DNA of 64,000 nt from Burkholderiales bacterium (GTDB lineage Bacteria > Pseudomonadota > Gammaproteobacteria > Burkholderiales > SG8-39): contig JACZJT010000031.1 of the NCBI GenBank assembly GCA_014860445.1, positions 62,001 to 126,000 on the forward strand, written 5' to 3'. Below, piece after piece: positions 56,725 to 64,000 of the stretch; positions within the stretch are counted from its first letter, which is position 1; each line of letters begins with the position of its first letter. The translations under genes and the position numbers were made by a program. The notes under the pieces were generated by a model. The model was not told where the DNA came from. It did no database searches and worked only from the letters and a program-made list of their open reading frames with translations.

Positions 56725-59579
56725 CGACATTGCTCCAGCCCGGCAAACTGGTCTCGCTTCGCGGGCGCGAATGGATCGTGCTTCCCTCGGAGGACAGCGA
56801 CCTCCTGATCGTCAAGCCGCTGGGCGGTTCGGATGACGAGATCGCCGGCATCTACCTGCCCCTGGGAATCGAAAGTGACCAGCCTGCGGACGCCCGATTC
56901 GAAGAGCCAACTGCCGCGGACCTCGGCGACATTAGCACCGCGCGGGTACTTTATGACTCCGCCCGGCTCGCCTTCCGTAACGGCGCCGGCCCGTTCCGTG
57001 CGCTGGCCAAGCTTTCGTTCCGCCCGCGTTCCTACCAAATGGTGCCGCTCATCATGGCGCTGCGGCAGGAGTCAGTGCGCCTGCTCATTGCCGACGACGT
57101 GGGCGTGGGCAAGACCGTGGAGGCACTGCTTATCGTCAGGGAACTCCTGGAGCGGCGAAAGATCAGTCGCTTCGCCGTCATCTGCCTCCCGCACCTGTGC
57201 GAGCAGTGGCAGGCGGAAATCAGGGCCAAACTCGATCTGGAAGCGGTGATCATCCGCTCGAATACCCAGGCTCGCCTCGACCGGCAGATCCAGGGCGATA
57301 CGAGCGTCTACGACTACTATCCCTATCAGGTCATCAGCGTCGACTTCATCAAGTCCGACGTTCGCCGGGACGTGTTCGTCGAGCAGTGCCCTGAACTCGT
57401 GATTGTCGACGAGACCCATACCTGCGCGCGGCCGACAGGCGCCTCGCCCAGTCAGCAGCAGCGCTACCACCTGGTCAGCCGCATTGCTGCCAAGCCTGGA
57501 CAGCAACTGGTCCTGCTCACCGCCACCCCGCATAGCGGCAAGCCCGAGGAATTCCACTCGCTGCTTGGCCTGCTCCGGCCAGAGTTCGAAACCCTGAACT
57601 TGCCCAATTCCACTCAGGCGGAGCGACGGGAACTTGCTCGCCTTTTCGTCCAGCGCAAACGTGCCGACGTTGAGAAGTGGATGGGCGAGGACACGCCCTT
57701 TCCGGAGCGTGAGGCGTTTGAATGGCCGTATGACCTTTCGAGCGGTTACTCCCGTTTCTTTGAAGCGATCCTCGACTTCGCCCGTAAGCTGATCGCGCCG
57801 GACACCGCCCGCGGCCATCAGAAGCGGGTTCAATATTGGACCGCGCTCGCTCTGTTGCGCGGGGTCATGTCAAGCCCCGCGGCAGGCATCGAAATGCTGA
57901 ATACCCGCCTGTCGAATCTGGCGTCCGCGGCAGGCGACGATGCAGAGACATCCGACAGCGCGCGGGCGACCGAAGAGAATCCGGTCGGCGATACCGAGTT
58001 CGGATTTGAGGGCGACAACTCTCCGACGCACGTCATCGAGCGCAATGACTGGACCGAGCACCAGCGACGGCGGCTACGGGAATTCGCGCAGGAGCTTGCC
58101 GAGCTGAGCAATATCAAGGATGACAGCAAGCTCGCCTCCGCTGAGTTGATCCTCGACGACTGGTTGAGCACCGGCTTCAATCCTGTCGTCTTCTGCCGCT
58201 ACATCGCGACCGCCAACTACGTGAGCGAGCGACTGGCGCCGGCACTGAAGAAGAGATTCCCCAAGCTTGACCTCCAGGTCATCACCAGCGAGTTGCCCGA
58301 TGAGTTGCGCAAGCAGCGCATTGAGGAAATGGGCCGCTCGCCTCAGCGCGTTCTCATCGCTACAGATTGCCTGAGCGAAGGCGTCAACCTGCAGGAGCAC
58401 TTTACCGGCGTATTGCACTACGACCTGCCCTGGAACCCTAACCGCCTCGAACAGCGCGAGGGCCGCGTTGACCGATTCGGGCAGCTGGCGCCGAAGGTGA
58501 AGGCGTGCCTCCTCTACGGGGCCGACAACCCGATCGATGGCATCGTGCTCGACGTGCTCCTGCGCAAGGTGCGCGAGATCAAGCGTGCCACCGGCATTAA
58601 CGTTCCGTTCCCCGAGGATTCCCAGAGCATTATCGACACCATCACCCAGGCGTTGCTGCTCAATCCCGAGCGGCAGATCGAAAAGAAGCGCGACAAAAAC
58701 CAAATCGTGTTCGACTTCGGCGACTTTGATGAGGCCGCCACTGCCAAGGCCAACGTCACCCGCAAGGTGGACGAGGCCGCCGAACGGGAAAAGGCGTCCC
58801 GCAGCATCTTTGCGCAGAACGCTATCAAAGCCCAGGAGATCGAGGCGGACCTGCGTGAGGTGGACGAAGCCATCGGCGATCCCAAGGCCGTGGAAGAGTT
58901 CGTATCCGTGACGCTCAACAATGTGCTCGGTGTTCAGGTAACGCGCGATCGCAAGGGTTACCGCATCGTCACGGGCAATCTCCCCCCGCCCCTGCGTGAA
59001 CTGTTGCCGGCCGGAAACCCGGTCAACGTAAGCTTTCAGTCGCCCACGCCCGAGGGCTATCACTACATTGGGCGTAACCACCGCTTTGTCGAGCAGCTCT
59101 GCCAACTCGTCATGGCCAATACACTCGCGCGTGTGGACAAGCGTGCCGCGCGCGCCGCCATTGTCCGCACCCGGCAGGTGGCCATCAAAACCACGCTGCT
59201 CCTGTTCCGTTGCCGCAACGTCATCGAGCAGAGCAAAGCGGGGCACAAGATCGTGGCCGAAGAGATGCTGCTCTGGGGCTGGCGCGGGACACCGCAGCAG
59301 AAGGAGTTTCTGGACCACGCAGAGGCCAAGAAGCTGCTCACCGAAGCGCGGGCCTCATCGGACCTCTCGCTGCAGGCGCGCGCGGGCTTCCTCGAAAACG
59401 AACTCAAACTTCTGACCAGCCTGCGAGCGGAGTTCGACGCCGTCGCGGAGCAGCAATCGAAGCGGTTGGTCGATGCCCACGAGCGCTTCAGTGCACTTAT
59501 GGATCGCCAGCGCTTCCAGGTCGTGTATCCCGTTCTGCCGATGGATCTTCTCGGCGTGTACGTTCTTTTGCCCGAGTAG
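56721..59579 (+). CDS. SNF2-type helicase, DrmD-like
   Basis: 952 residues. N-lobe: AKLSFRPRSYQMVPLIMAL, variant Walker A ADDVGVGKTVEALL (about 124-137), DETH box (about 229-232), motif III LLTATPHSGKPEEFHSLLGLL. C-lobe: VFCRYIATANYVSERL, VLIATDCLSEGVNLQEHFTGVLHYDLPWNPNRLEQREGRVDRFGQ (split motifs IV-VI about 546-590). A helical C-terminal domain of about 300 residues follows. The architecture is that of the DISARM DrmD translocase. It starts inside the previous stop (ATGA) and ends 3 bp before the next start. Confidence 0.87.
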   Translation: MTTLLQPGKLVSLRGREWIVLPSEDSDLLIVKPLGGSDDEIAGIYLPLGIESDQPADARFEEPTAADLGDISTARVLYDSARLAFRNGAGPFRALAKLSFRPRSYQMVPLIMALRQESVRLLIADDVGVGKTVEALLIVRELLERRKISRFAVICLPHLCEQWQAEIRAKLDLEAVIIRSNTQARLDRQIQGDTSVYDYYPYQVISVDFIKSDVRRDVFVEQCPELVIVDETHTCARPTGASPSQQQRYHLVSRIAAKPGQQLVLLTATPHSGKPEEFHSLLGLLRPEFETLNLPNSTQAERRELARLFVQRKRADVEKWMGEDTPFPEREAFEWPYDLSSGYSRFFEAILDFARKLIAPDTARGHQKRVQYWTALALLRGVMSSPAAGIEMLNTRLSNLASAAGDDAETSDSARATEENPVGDTEFGFEGDNSPTHVIERNDWTEHQRRRLREFAQELAELSNIKDDSKLASAELILDDWLSTGFNPVVFCRYIATANYVSERLAPALKKRFPKLDLQVITSELPDELRKQRIEEMGRSPQRVLIATDCLSEGVNLQEHFTGVLHYDLPWNPNRLEQREGRVDRFGQLAPKVKACLLYGADNPIDGIVLDVLLRKVREIKRATGINVPFPEDSQSIIDTITQALLLNPERQIEKKRDKNQIVFDFGDFDEAATAKANVTRKVDEAAEREKASRSIFAQNAIKAQEIEADLREVDEAIGDPKAVEEFVSVTLNNVLGVQVTRDRKGYRIVTGNLPPPLRELLPAGNPVNVSFQSPTPEGYHYIGRNHRFVEQLCQLVMANTLARVDKRAARAAIVRTRQVAIKTTLLLFRCRNVIEQSKAGHKIVAEEMLLWGWRGTPQQKEFLDHAEAKKLLTEARASSDLSLQARAGFLENELKLLTSLRAEFDAVAEQQSKRLVDAHERFSALMDRQRFQVVYPVLPMDLLGVYVLLPE

Positions 59580-59582
59580 CCC

Positions 59583-61142
59583 GTGGCCTTGCCGATTAAC
59601 ATCGAGTCGTTGCTCCATGGCAAGGCCGTGGAATGGGAACGACTGGAATTCAAGGCGGGCTGGGATCCGCTCGCCGTACTACACACGATCTGCGCGTTCG
59701 CGAACGATTTCCACAACCTCGGCGGTGGCTACATCATCGTAGGTGTCGCCGAAAAGCAAGGGCAGCCCCTGCTACCGCCGGTCGGTCTAAAGCAGGGCCA
59801 GATCGACGCCATTCAGAAGGAAATTCTCAACCTTGGGCATAGCGCTATTCAACCGCCCTACCACCCCGTGGTTGTGCCGGCGGAGATTAGCGGGCGGCAC
59901 ATTCTGGTGATCTGGGTGCTGGGCGGCCAGACGCGCCCGTACAAGGCGAGACTCACTTTTGCCAAGGACGGCAAGGACTACGCCTATTTCATCCGCAAAG
60001 GATCGAGCACCGTCCGCGGCAGAGGCGCCGACGAGACAGAATTGCTATCGCTCGCCGCAACCGTGCCGTTCGACGACCGCATCAACCAGCGCGCCAAGAT
60101 TGAGGATTTGTCGCGCGAACTCATTAAGGACTATCTGGAACAAGTGGGTAGCGACTTGGCCAAGTCGGCACGCACGCTCCCGTTGCTGAAATTGGGTCGG
60201 CAAATGGGTGTGATCGGCGGCGCCGAGGAAGCGCCGTTTCCCCTCAACATTGGGCTGATGATGTTCAACCCGCAGCCTCATCGATTCTTCCCCGCCATGC
60301 AGATCGATGTGGTGTGGTTCCCGAAGGAAGGGCCGGGCGGCGACAAGTTTACGGAGAAGATTTTCCAGGGGCCGCTGCCGCGCATGATCCGCGAATCCCT
60401 CGATTACATCCGGCGCAATTTCATCAGCGAAACGGTCATCAAGCATCCAGACCGGGCGCAAGCGACTCGCGTGAACAGCTTCCCCTACGAGGCTATCGAA
60501 GAGGCGGTGGTCAATGCGGTATACCACCGTGGCTACGACGTGCGGGAGCCCGTGGAGGTTCGTATCTCGCACGATGAACTGGTGGTGCTGAGTTACCCCG
60601 GCCCGGATCGCTCGATGCGGTTGGATCAACTCCGTGCCGGGCGCGTCCAGCCTCGCCGCTACCGCAACCGGCGCATCGGCGAGTTCTTGAAAGAGCTTGA
60701 ATTCACCGAAGGCCGAGCGACGGGCATCCCGAAAATTATCCAAGCGATGCGGAAGAACGGTTCGCCGCCGGCCGAATTCGATTTCGACGAAGACCACAGT
60801 TACTTCATGGTACGGCTGCCGATACATCCCGCGGCGCTGGAAGTGGCCGCATCGGTTGCGGGAGAGGAGGCCACCCTGCCAGTCGGGACTAAGTCGGGAC
60901 TAAGTAGGGACCAAGTCCTTTTGCTGCAACGAAGCCTTGAGGCGCAGGGCATTGCTGTATTGATGGCAGCGTTCGGTCGGTCCAGCCGGACCAAGTTCAG
61001 GGACCAAGTGCTGAATCCGTTGATCGAAGCCGGGCTAATCGAGATGACTATTCCCGACAAGCCTCGCAGCAGCAACCAAGAATACCGGCTTACCCAGAAA
61101 GGGCGAGCCTTGCTGGGTTCCCTCAAGGCGGAGAAGGGATGA
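59583..61142 (+). CDS. AlbA_2 / GHKL ATP-binding protein with wHTH tail
   Basis: 519 residues from GTG 59583. The N-terminal Schlafen AlbA_2 domain (about 15-160: VEWERLEFKAG, FANDFHNLGGGYIIVGVAE, YFIRKGSSTVRG) is followed by a central GHKL/HATPase_c_4-like region (about 300-425: AIEEAVVNAVYHRGYD as the N-box, EGRATGIPKIIQAMRKNGSPPAEF) and a winged-helix end. It usually acts as a regulator or nucleic-acid-linked ATPase beside restriction or defence helicases. An 11-bp tandem repeat in the linker (60882-60914) could shift frame. Coupled to both neighbours. Confidence 0.82.
   Translation: MALPINIESLLHGKAVEWERLEFKAGWDPLAVLHTICAFANDFHNLGGGYIIVGVAEKQGQPLLPPVGLKQGQIDAIQKEILNLGHSAIQPPYHPVVVPAEISGRHILVIWVLGGQTRPYKARLTFAKDGKDYAYFIRKGSSTVRGRGADETELLSLAATVPFDDRINQRAKIEDLSRELIKDYLEQVGSDLAKSARTLPLLKLGRQMGVIGGAEEAPFPLNIGLMMFNPQPHRFFPAMQIDVVWFPKEGPGGDKFTEKIFQGPLPRMIRESLDYIRRNFISETVIKHPDRAQATRVNSFPYEAIEEAVVNAVYHRGYDVREPVEVRISHDELVVLSYPGPDRSMRLDQLRAGRVQPRRYRNRRIGEFLKELEFTEGRATGIPKIIQAMRKNGSPPAEFDFDEDHSYFMVRLPIHPAALEVAASVAGEEATLPVGTKSGLSRDQVLLLQRSLEAQGIAVLMAAFGRSSRTKFRDQVLNPLIEAGLIEMTIPDKPRSSNQEYRLTQKGRALLGSLKAEKG
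60882..60914 (+). repeat. 11-bp tandem repeat in the AlbA/GHKL gene
   Basis: AGTCGGGACTA, AGTCGGGACTA, AGTAGGGACCA in succession, then a partial AGTCC. Because 11 is not a multiple of 3, gain or loss of a unit would frameshift the C-terminal wHTH part. Confidence 0.75.
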
Positions 61143-64000
61143 ACTACCCCAGCATCCGCATCGAGGGGGCGATTCTCTCCCCGGACATCCTCGAACGACT
61201 TGACGATGCCCCGGGCCAGCAATCGGCGGACTTTGGCTTCGACCGAAACGCCAAGGTCAAGGACGAGATCGCGCGTGCCTGGGCCGATGCCCAGGATTAC
61301 TGGCGTATATTCCAGCGCAAACTTGAAACGCTAAGGCCGGATTCCGCTGCCACCACTGAGACGCGCCAGCAATGGGTCGTTCCGTTGCTCGGCCTGCTTG
61401 GCTACCAGCTCGAATACCAGTCGCGCGGCGTTGAGTTGAATGGCAAGACCTACGCGATTTCACACCGCGTCGCCAATCGCGGCCAAACTCCAGTTCATAT
61501 CACCGGCTTCCGCGAGCCGTCGGGGCTGGACCGCAAGCCGGAAAAAGCGGTCCTGCGCATGTCGGCACACGCGATGGTGCAGGAATACCTCACGCTTGCG
61601 GAGGAGCTGTACGGTTTGGTGACAAATGGACGGCTGCTGCGGCTGCTGCGCGACAGTTCGCGGCTCGTCAAGCTCACCTACCTGGAGTTCGACCTCGACC
61701 GCATTTTCACCGACGGACTGTTTGCCGATTTCGCGGTGCTTTATCGCCTGCTGCACGCGACGCGCTTACCCGCGTCGCAGGACGCCGCGGCGGAAAGCCT
61801 CATCGAGCGCTACCACCAGGACTCGCTCGATTCCGGTTCGCGCATCCGCGATGGCCTGAGCCGGGCGGTCGAGCAGGCTATCCGCGACTTCGCCAATGGC
61901 TTTTTGGCTCACCCGGCAAACGAAACGCTGCGTAATGCGGCAGCATCGGGCGAACTGAAGCCGGATCTGTATTACCAGCACCTGTTGCGGCTGATCTACC
62001 GCCTGCTGTTCCTGATGGTGATCGAGGAGCGCGGGCTGGTGTTTCCGCCCAAGACTCCCCCTGTCAAGCGCGATATCTACGAGCGCTACTACAGCGTGCA
62101 ACGCCTGCGCCGCCTGTCCGAGAAGCGCTATCTCGCCGACCGTCGCCACCATGACCTCTGGCTCGCCTTGCAGGCCACGTTTCACTTGTTCGAAGCCGGT
62201 GGCGCTGGTACAAAGATTGGTCTCGCCCCGCTGGCTGGTGATCTGTTCAGTTCGGATGCCATCGGCCTGCTCGCCCGCGCGACGCTCGGCAACGACGTGT
62301 TGCTTGCGTGCCTGCGCTCGCTCGGCCTTTACCGGCATCCCGATACCCGGCAGGTCATTCGTGTCAACTACGCTGCCCTCAACGTGGAGGAACTCGGGTC
62401 CGTATATGAGGGCCTGTTGAAATTCAACGCGGTATTCAGTTTTGACGCCGGCGCTCCCGCTTTTGATTTGCAACCGGGCGCAGATGACACCCAGAGCCAC
62501 TATACGGACGACGATCTGGTCCAGCCGCTTATCAAGCACTCGCTCAACTACCTGATTGCGGACAAATTGAAGGAACGCGATCCGGAACAAGCGCTGCTCT
62601 CCCTGCGAGTCGCAGATATATCTTGCGGCTCCGGCCACATCCTGCTGGCCGCAGCACGGCGAATCGCCACGCAGCTCGCGATCGTCCGCACCGGCGAGGA
62701 GCAACCGTCGCCTTCGGCTTTCCGCACCGCGATCCGCGACGTAATCCGCGAATGCATCTACGGCGTTGACTTAAATCCATTGGCCGTCGAACTCTGCAAG
62801 GTCGCGCTCTGGCTGGAAGCTCACAACCCCGGCGAGCCGCTCAACTTTCTGGACCACCACATTAAATGCGGCAACGCCATCGTCGGATTTTCCCGGCGCG
62901 AGGAAGTCGAGCGCGGCGTACCTGACGAAGCGTTCGTTACGATGCATGGCGACGACAAGGAAACCGCAGCCCTCGTGCGCAAGCGCAATAAAGCGGAGCG
63001 CAAGGAACACGAGTCGGGACAGATCCCGCTCGCCCCAGCCATCCAGAAACAACTCGATGACATTCTGCACGGCTGGCGCGAGCTTTCGATACTGCCAGAG
63101 CGCACGCCCGAGGACATCGCAGCCAAGAAGCGCCGCTATCAGGACTTCACGAAGAGCGAGGACGCCTGGCTGCTCAACCAGATCGCCGCGATCCCCATCG
63201 CTCAGTTCTACCTGGCCAAGACACCGGCGAATATGTCGAAGCTCATCACAGATGCCGAGTTCCGACGTTATTGGAAAGGGGAGCGCAGTCCGCAAGGGCA
63301 GGCCACCGCCGAAGCCTGGGCATTAGGTGAGCGCATGCATTTCTTCCACTGGTTTCTGGAGTTTCCGGAAATCATTCAGCGGGGTGGGTTTGACTGCATT
63401 CTGGGGAATCCGCCATACAAAGGAGGCACGCACCTTAGTGGCACATTTGGCCACGAGTTTTGCTCATACGTGAAATGGCAGTTTGCGCCCGCCGGCCTGA
63501 GCGATCTGGTCGTTTATTTTGTTCGGCGAATCTTCGATCTCTTGCGTCCAAATGGGTTCATGGCATTTCTCACTACCAATTCGATCCGTGATGGAGATAT
63601 CCGAGAAGACGGGTTGGAGCAACTCAGAAGATTAGGCGCGACCATCAACTTTGCTGTCCGCGGAGTCAAGTGGCCCGGACGCGCAAAATTAGTCGTATCA
63701 CTACTCTCTATTCAGAAAGGACAATGGTCAGGTACACCGCTCCTGGACGGAAAACCTGTTGCTTATATTAGTCCGTACCTCGAAGCTGAACAGGATCTCG
63801 GAGAGCCGGTTGAGTTGCGCAGCAACGTTCGGATGATGTTTGAGGGATCAAAGTTCCTCGGCGACGGTTTTGTTCTGACGCATACCGAGGCAAAAAGCTA
63901 TGTAGAAAGAAGCCCATCTGAATCCAAGGTGATCTTTTCGTTAATCAACGGCGACGAGGTGAATAACGAGCCGGACCAGGCACCTCGTCGAAGTATCATC
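61139..64000 (+). CDS. Eco57I-type N6-adenine DNA methyltransferase (partial, runs off right edge)
   Basis: At least 953 residues, starting at the ATG that overlaps the AlbA stop (ATGA). A large N-terminal helical region (about 1-440) precedes the methylase core: motif X region HYTDDDLVQPLI (about 454), SAM motif I VADISCGSGHILLAAARR (about 490), GVDLNPLAVELCKVALWLEAH, and catalytic NPPY in FDCILGNPPYKGG (about 757). The target-recognition part begins after that and is cut by the window end. Size and motifs fit PglX/DrmMI/type IIG methylases. No N-terminal nuclease motif was seen. It would mark self-DNA for the helicase pair. Confidence 0.85.
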   Translation, partial: MNYPSIRIEGAILSPDILERLDDAPGQQSADFGFDRNAKVKDEIARAWADAQDYWRIFQRKLETLRPDSAATTETRQQWVVPLLGLLGYQLEYQSRGVELNGKTYAISHRVANRGQTPVHITGFREPSGLDRKPEKAVLRMSAHAMVQEYLTLAEELYGLVTNGRLLRLLRDSSRLVKLTYLEFDLDRIFTDGLFADFAVLYRLLHATRLPASQDAAAESLIERYHQDSLDSGSRIRDGLSRAVEQAIRDFANGFLAHPANETLRNAAASGELKPDLYYQHLLRLIYRLLFLMVIEERGLVFPPKTPPVKRDIYERYYSVQRLRRLSEKRYLADRRHHDLWLALQATFHLFEAGGAGTKIGLAPLAGDLFSSDAIGLLARATLGNDVLLACLRSLGLYRHPDTRQVIRVNYAALNVEELGSVYEGLLKFNAVFSFDAGAPAFDLQPGADDTQSHYTDDDLVQPLIKHSLNYLIADKLKERDPEQALLSLRVADISCGSGHILLAAARRIATQLAIVRTGEEQPSPSAFRTAIRDVIRECIYGVDLNPLAVELCKVALWLEAHNPGEPLNFLDHHIKCGNAIVGFSRREEVERGVPDEAFVTMHGDDKETAALVRKRNKAERKEHESGQIPLAPAIQKQLDDILHGWRELSILPERTPEDIAAKKRRYQDFTKSEDAWLLNQIAAIPIAQFYLAKTPANMSKLITDAEFRRYWKGERSPQGQATAEAWALGERMHFFHWFLEFPEIIQRGGFDCILGNPPYKGGTHLSGTFGHEFCSYVKWQFAPAGLSDLVVYFVRRIFDLLRPNGFMAFLTTNSIRDGDIREDGLEQLRRLGATINFAVRGVKWPGRAKLVVSLLSIQKGQWSGTPLLDGKPVAYISPYLEAEQDLGEPVELRSNVRMMFEGSKFLGDGFVLTHTEAKSYVERSPSESKVIFSLINGDEVNNEPDQAPRRSII

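Noticed and set aside
51610-64000. Simple classification as classical DISARM or BREX
   Set aside because: No separate DrmA, DrmB and PLD-type DrmC, and no BrxC/BrxL/PglZ in the window; the fused giant helicase and AlbA/GHKL gene do not fit either definition. Genes beyond the window could change this.

Overview
The window looks like a chromosome of a facultatively anaerobic betaproteobacterium. The order thrS-infC-rpmI-rplT-pheS-pheT-ihfA-MerR-tRNA-Pro, the hrcA/nadK/recN cluster, high GC and the TRAP, fumarate reductase and pyruvate:ferredoxin oxidoreductase genes fit a Rhodocyclales-like or related lineage. That placement is inference; no rRNA is present.

Layout. 1-27.3 kb is core chromosome: hrcA (partial), nadK, recN, tRNA-Val, a dctPQM TRAP transporter, a leftward anaerobic redox operon (fused NfnAB-like transhydrogenase, rubrerythrin-like protein, NifJ, dihydroorotate-dehydrogenase-like protein), malic enzyme, frdABCD behind an FNR-type box, the translation cluster thrS-infC-rpmI-rplT, pheST, ihfA, a MerR regulator and tRNA-Pro(GGG). 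27.4-42.3 kb is an integrated element next to tRNA-Pro: integrase and excisionase-like gene, sigma factor, parA-parB, a DUF2857-like gene, STY4528-like and PFL_4669-like genes, ssb, a DUF3577-like gene, two micro-proteins, radC, DUF932 and a ribbon-helix-helix/Fic pair. These are markers of PFGI-1/ICEclc-type integrative conjugative elements, but no relaxase or type IV secretion gene is present. 42.3-47.8 kb looks chromosomal again (mreB, CBS protein, two GGDEF proteins, an HTH protein). 47.9-51.3 kb is a second piece of the same kind of element: integrase-like gene, a truncated DUF3577 copy and a long noncoding stretch full of hairpins. 51.6-64.0 kb (runs off the end) is a tightly coupled four-gene operon: giant DEAD/DEAH helicase with DUF1998-like and nuclease-like ends, SNF2-type helicase, AlbA/GHKL protein and an Eco57I-type adenine methylase. 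It is a DISARM/Druantia/Hma-like phage-defence candidate.

How the parts work together. Malic enzyme, NifJ, the NfnAB-like protein and fumarate reductase form a coherent anaerobic C4/pyruvate and electron-balancing set, with FNR-like boxes in front of frdA and far upstream of the nfn operon. In the element, many accessory genes carry structured 5' leaders. Four copies of a pseudoknot-like RNA with covarying stems and four exact copies of a 15-bp near-palindrome tie the two element pieces together. The defence operon sits beside the second piece.
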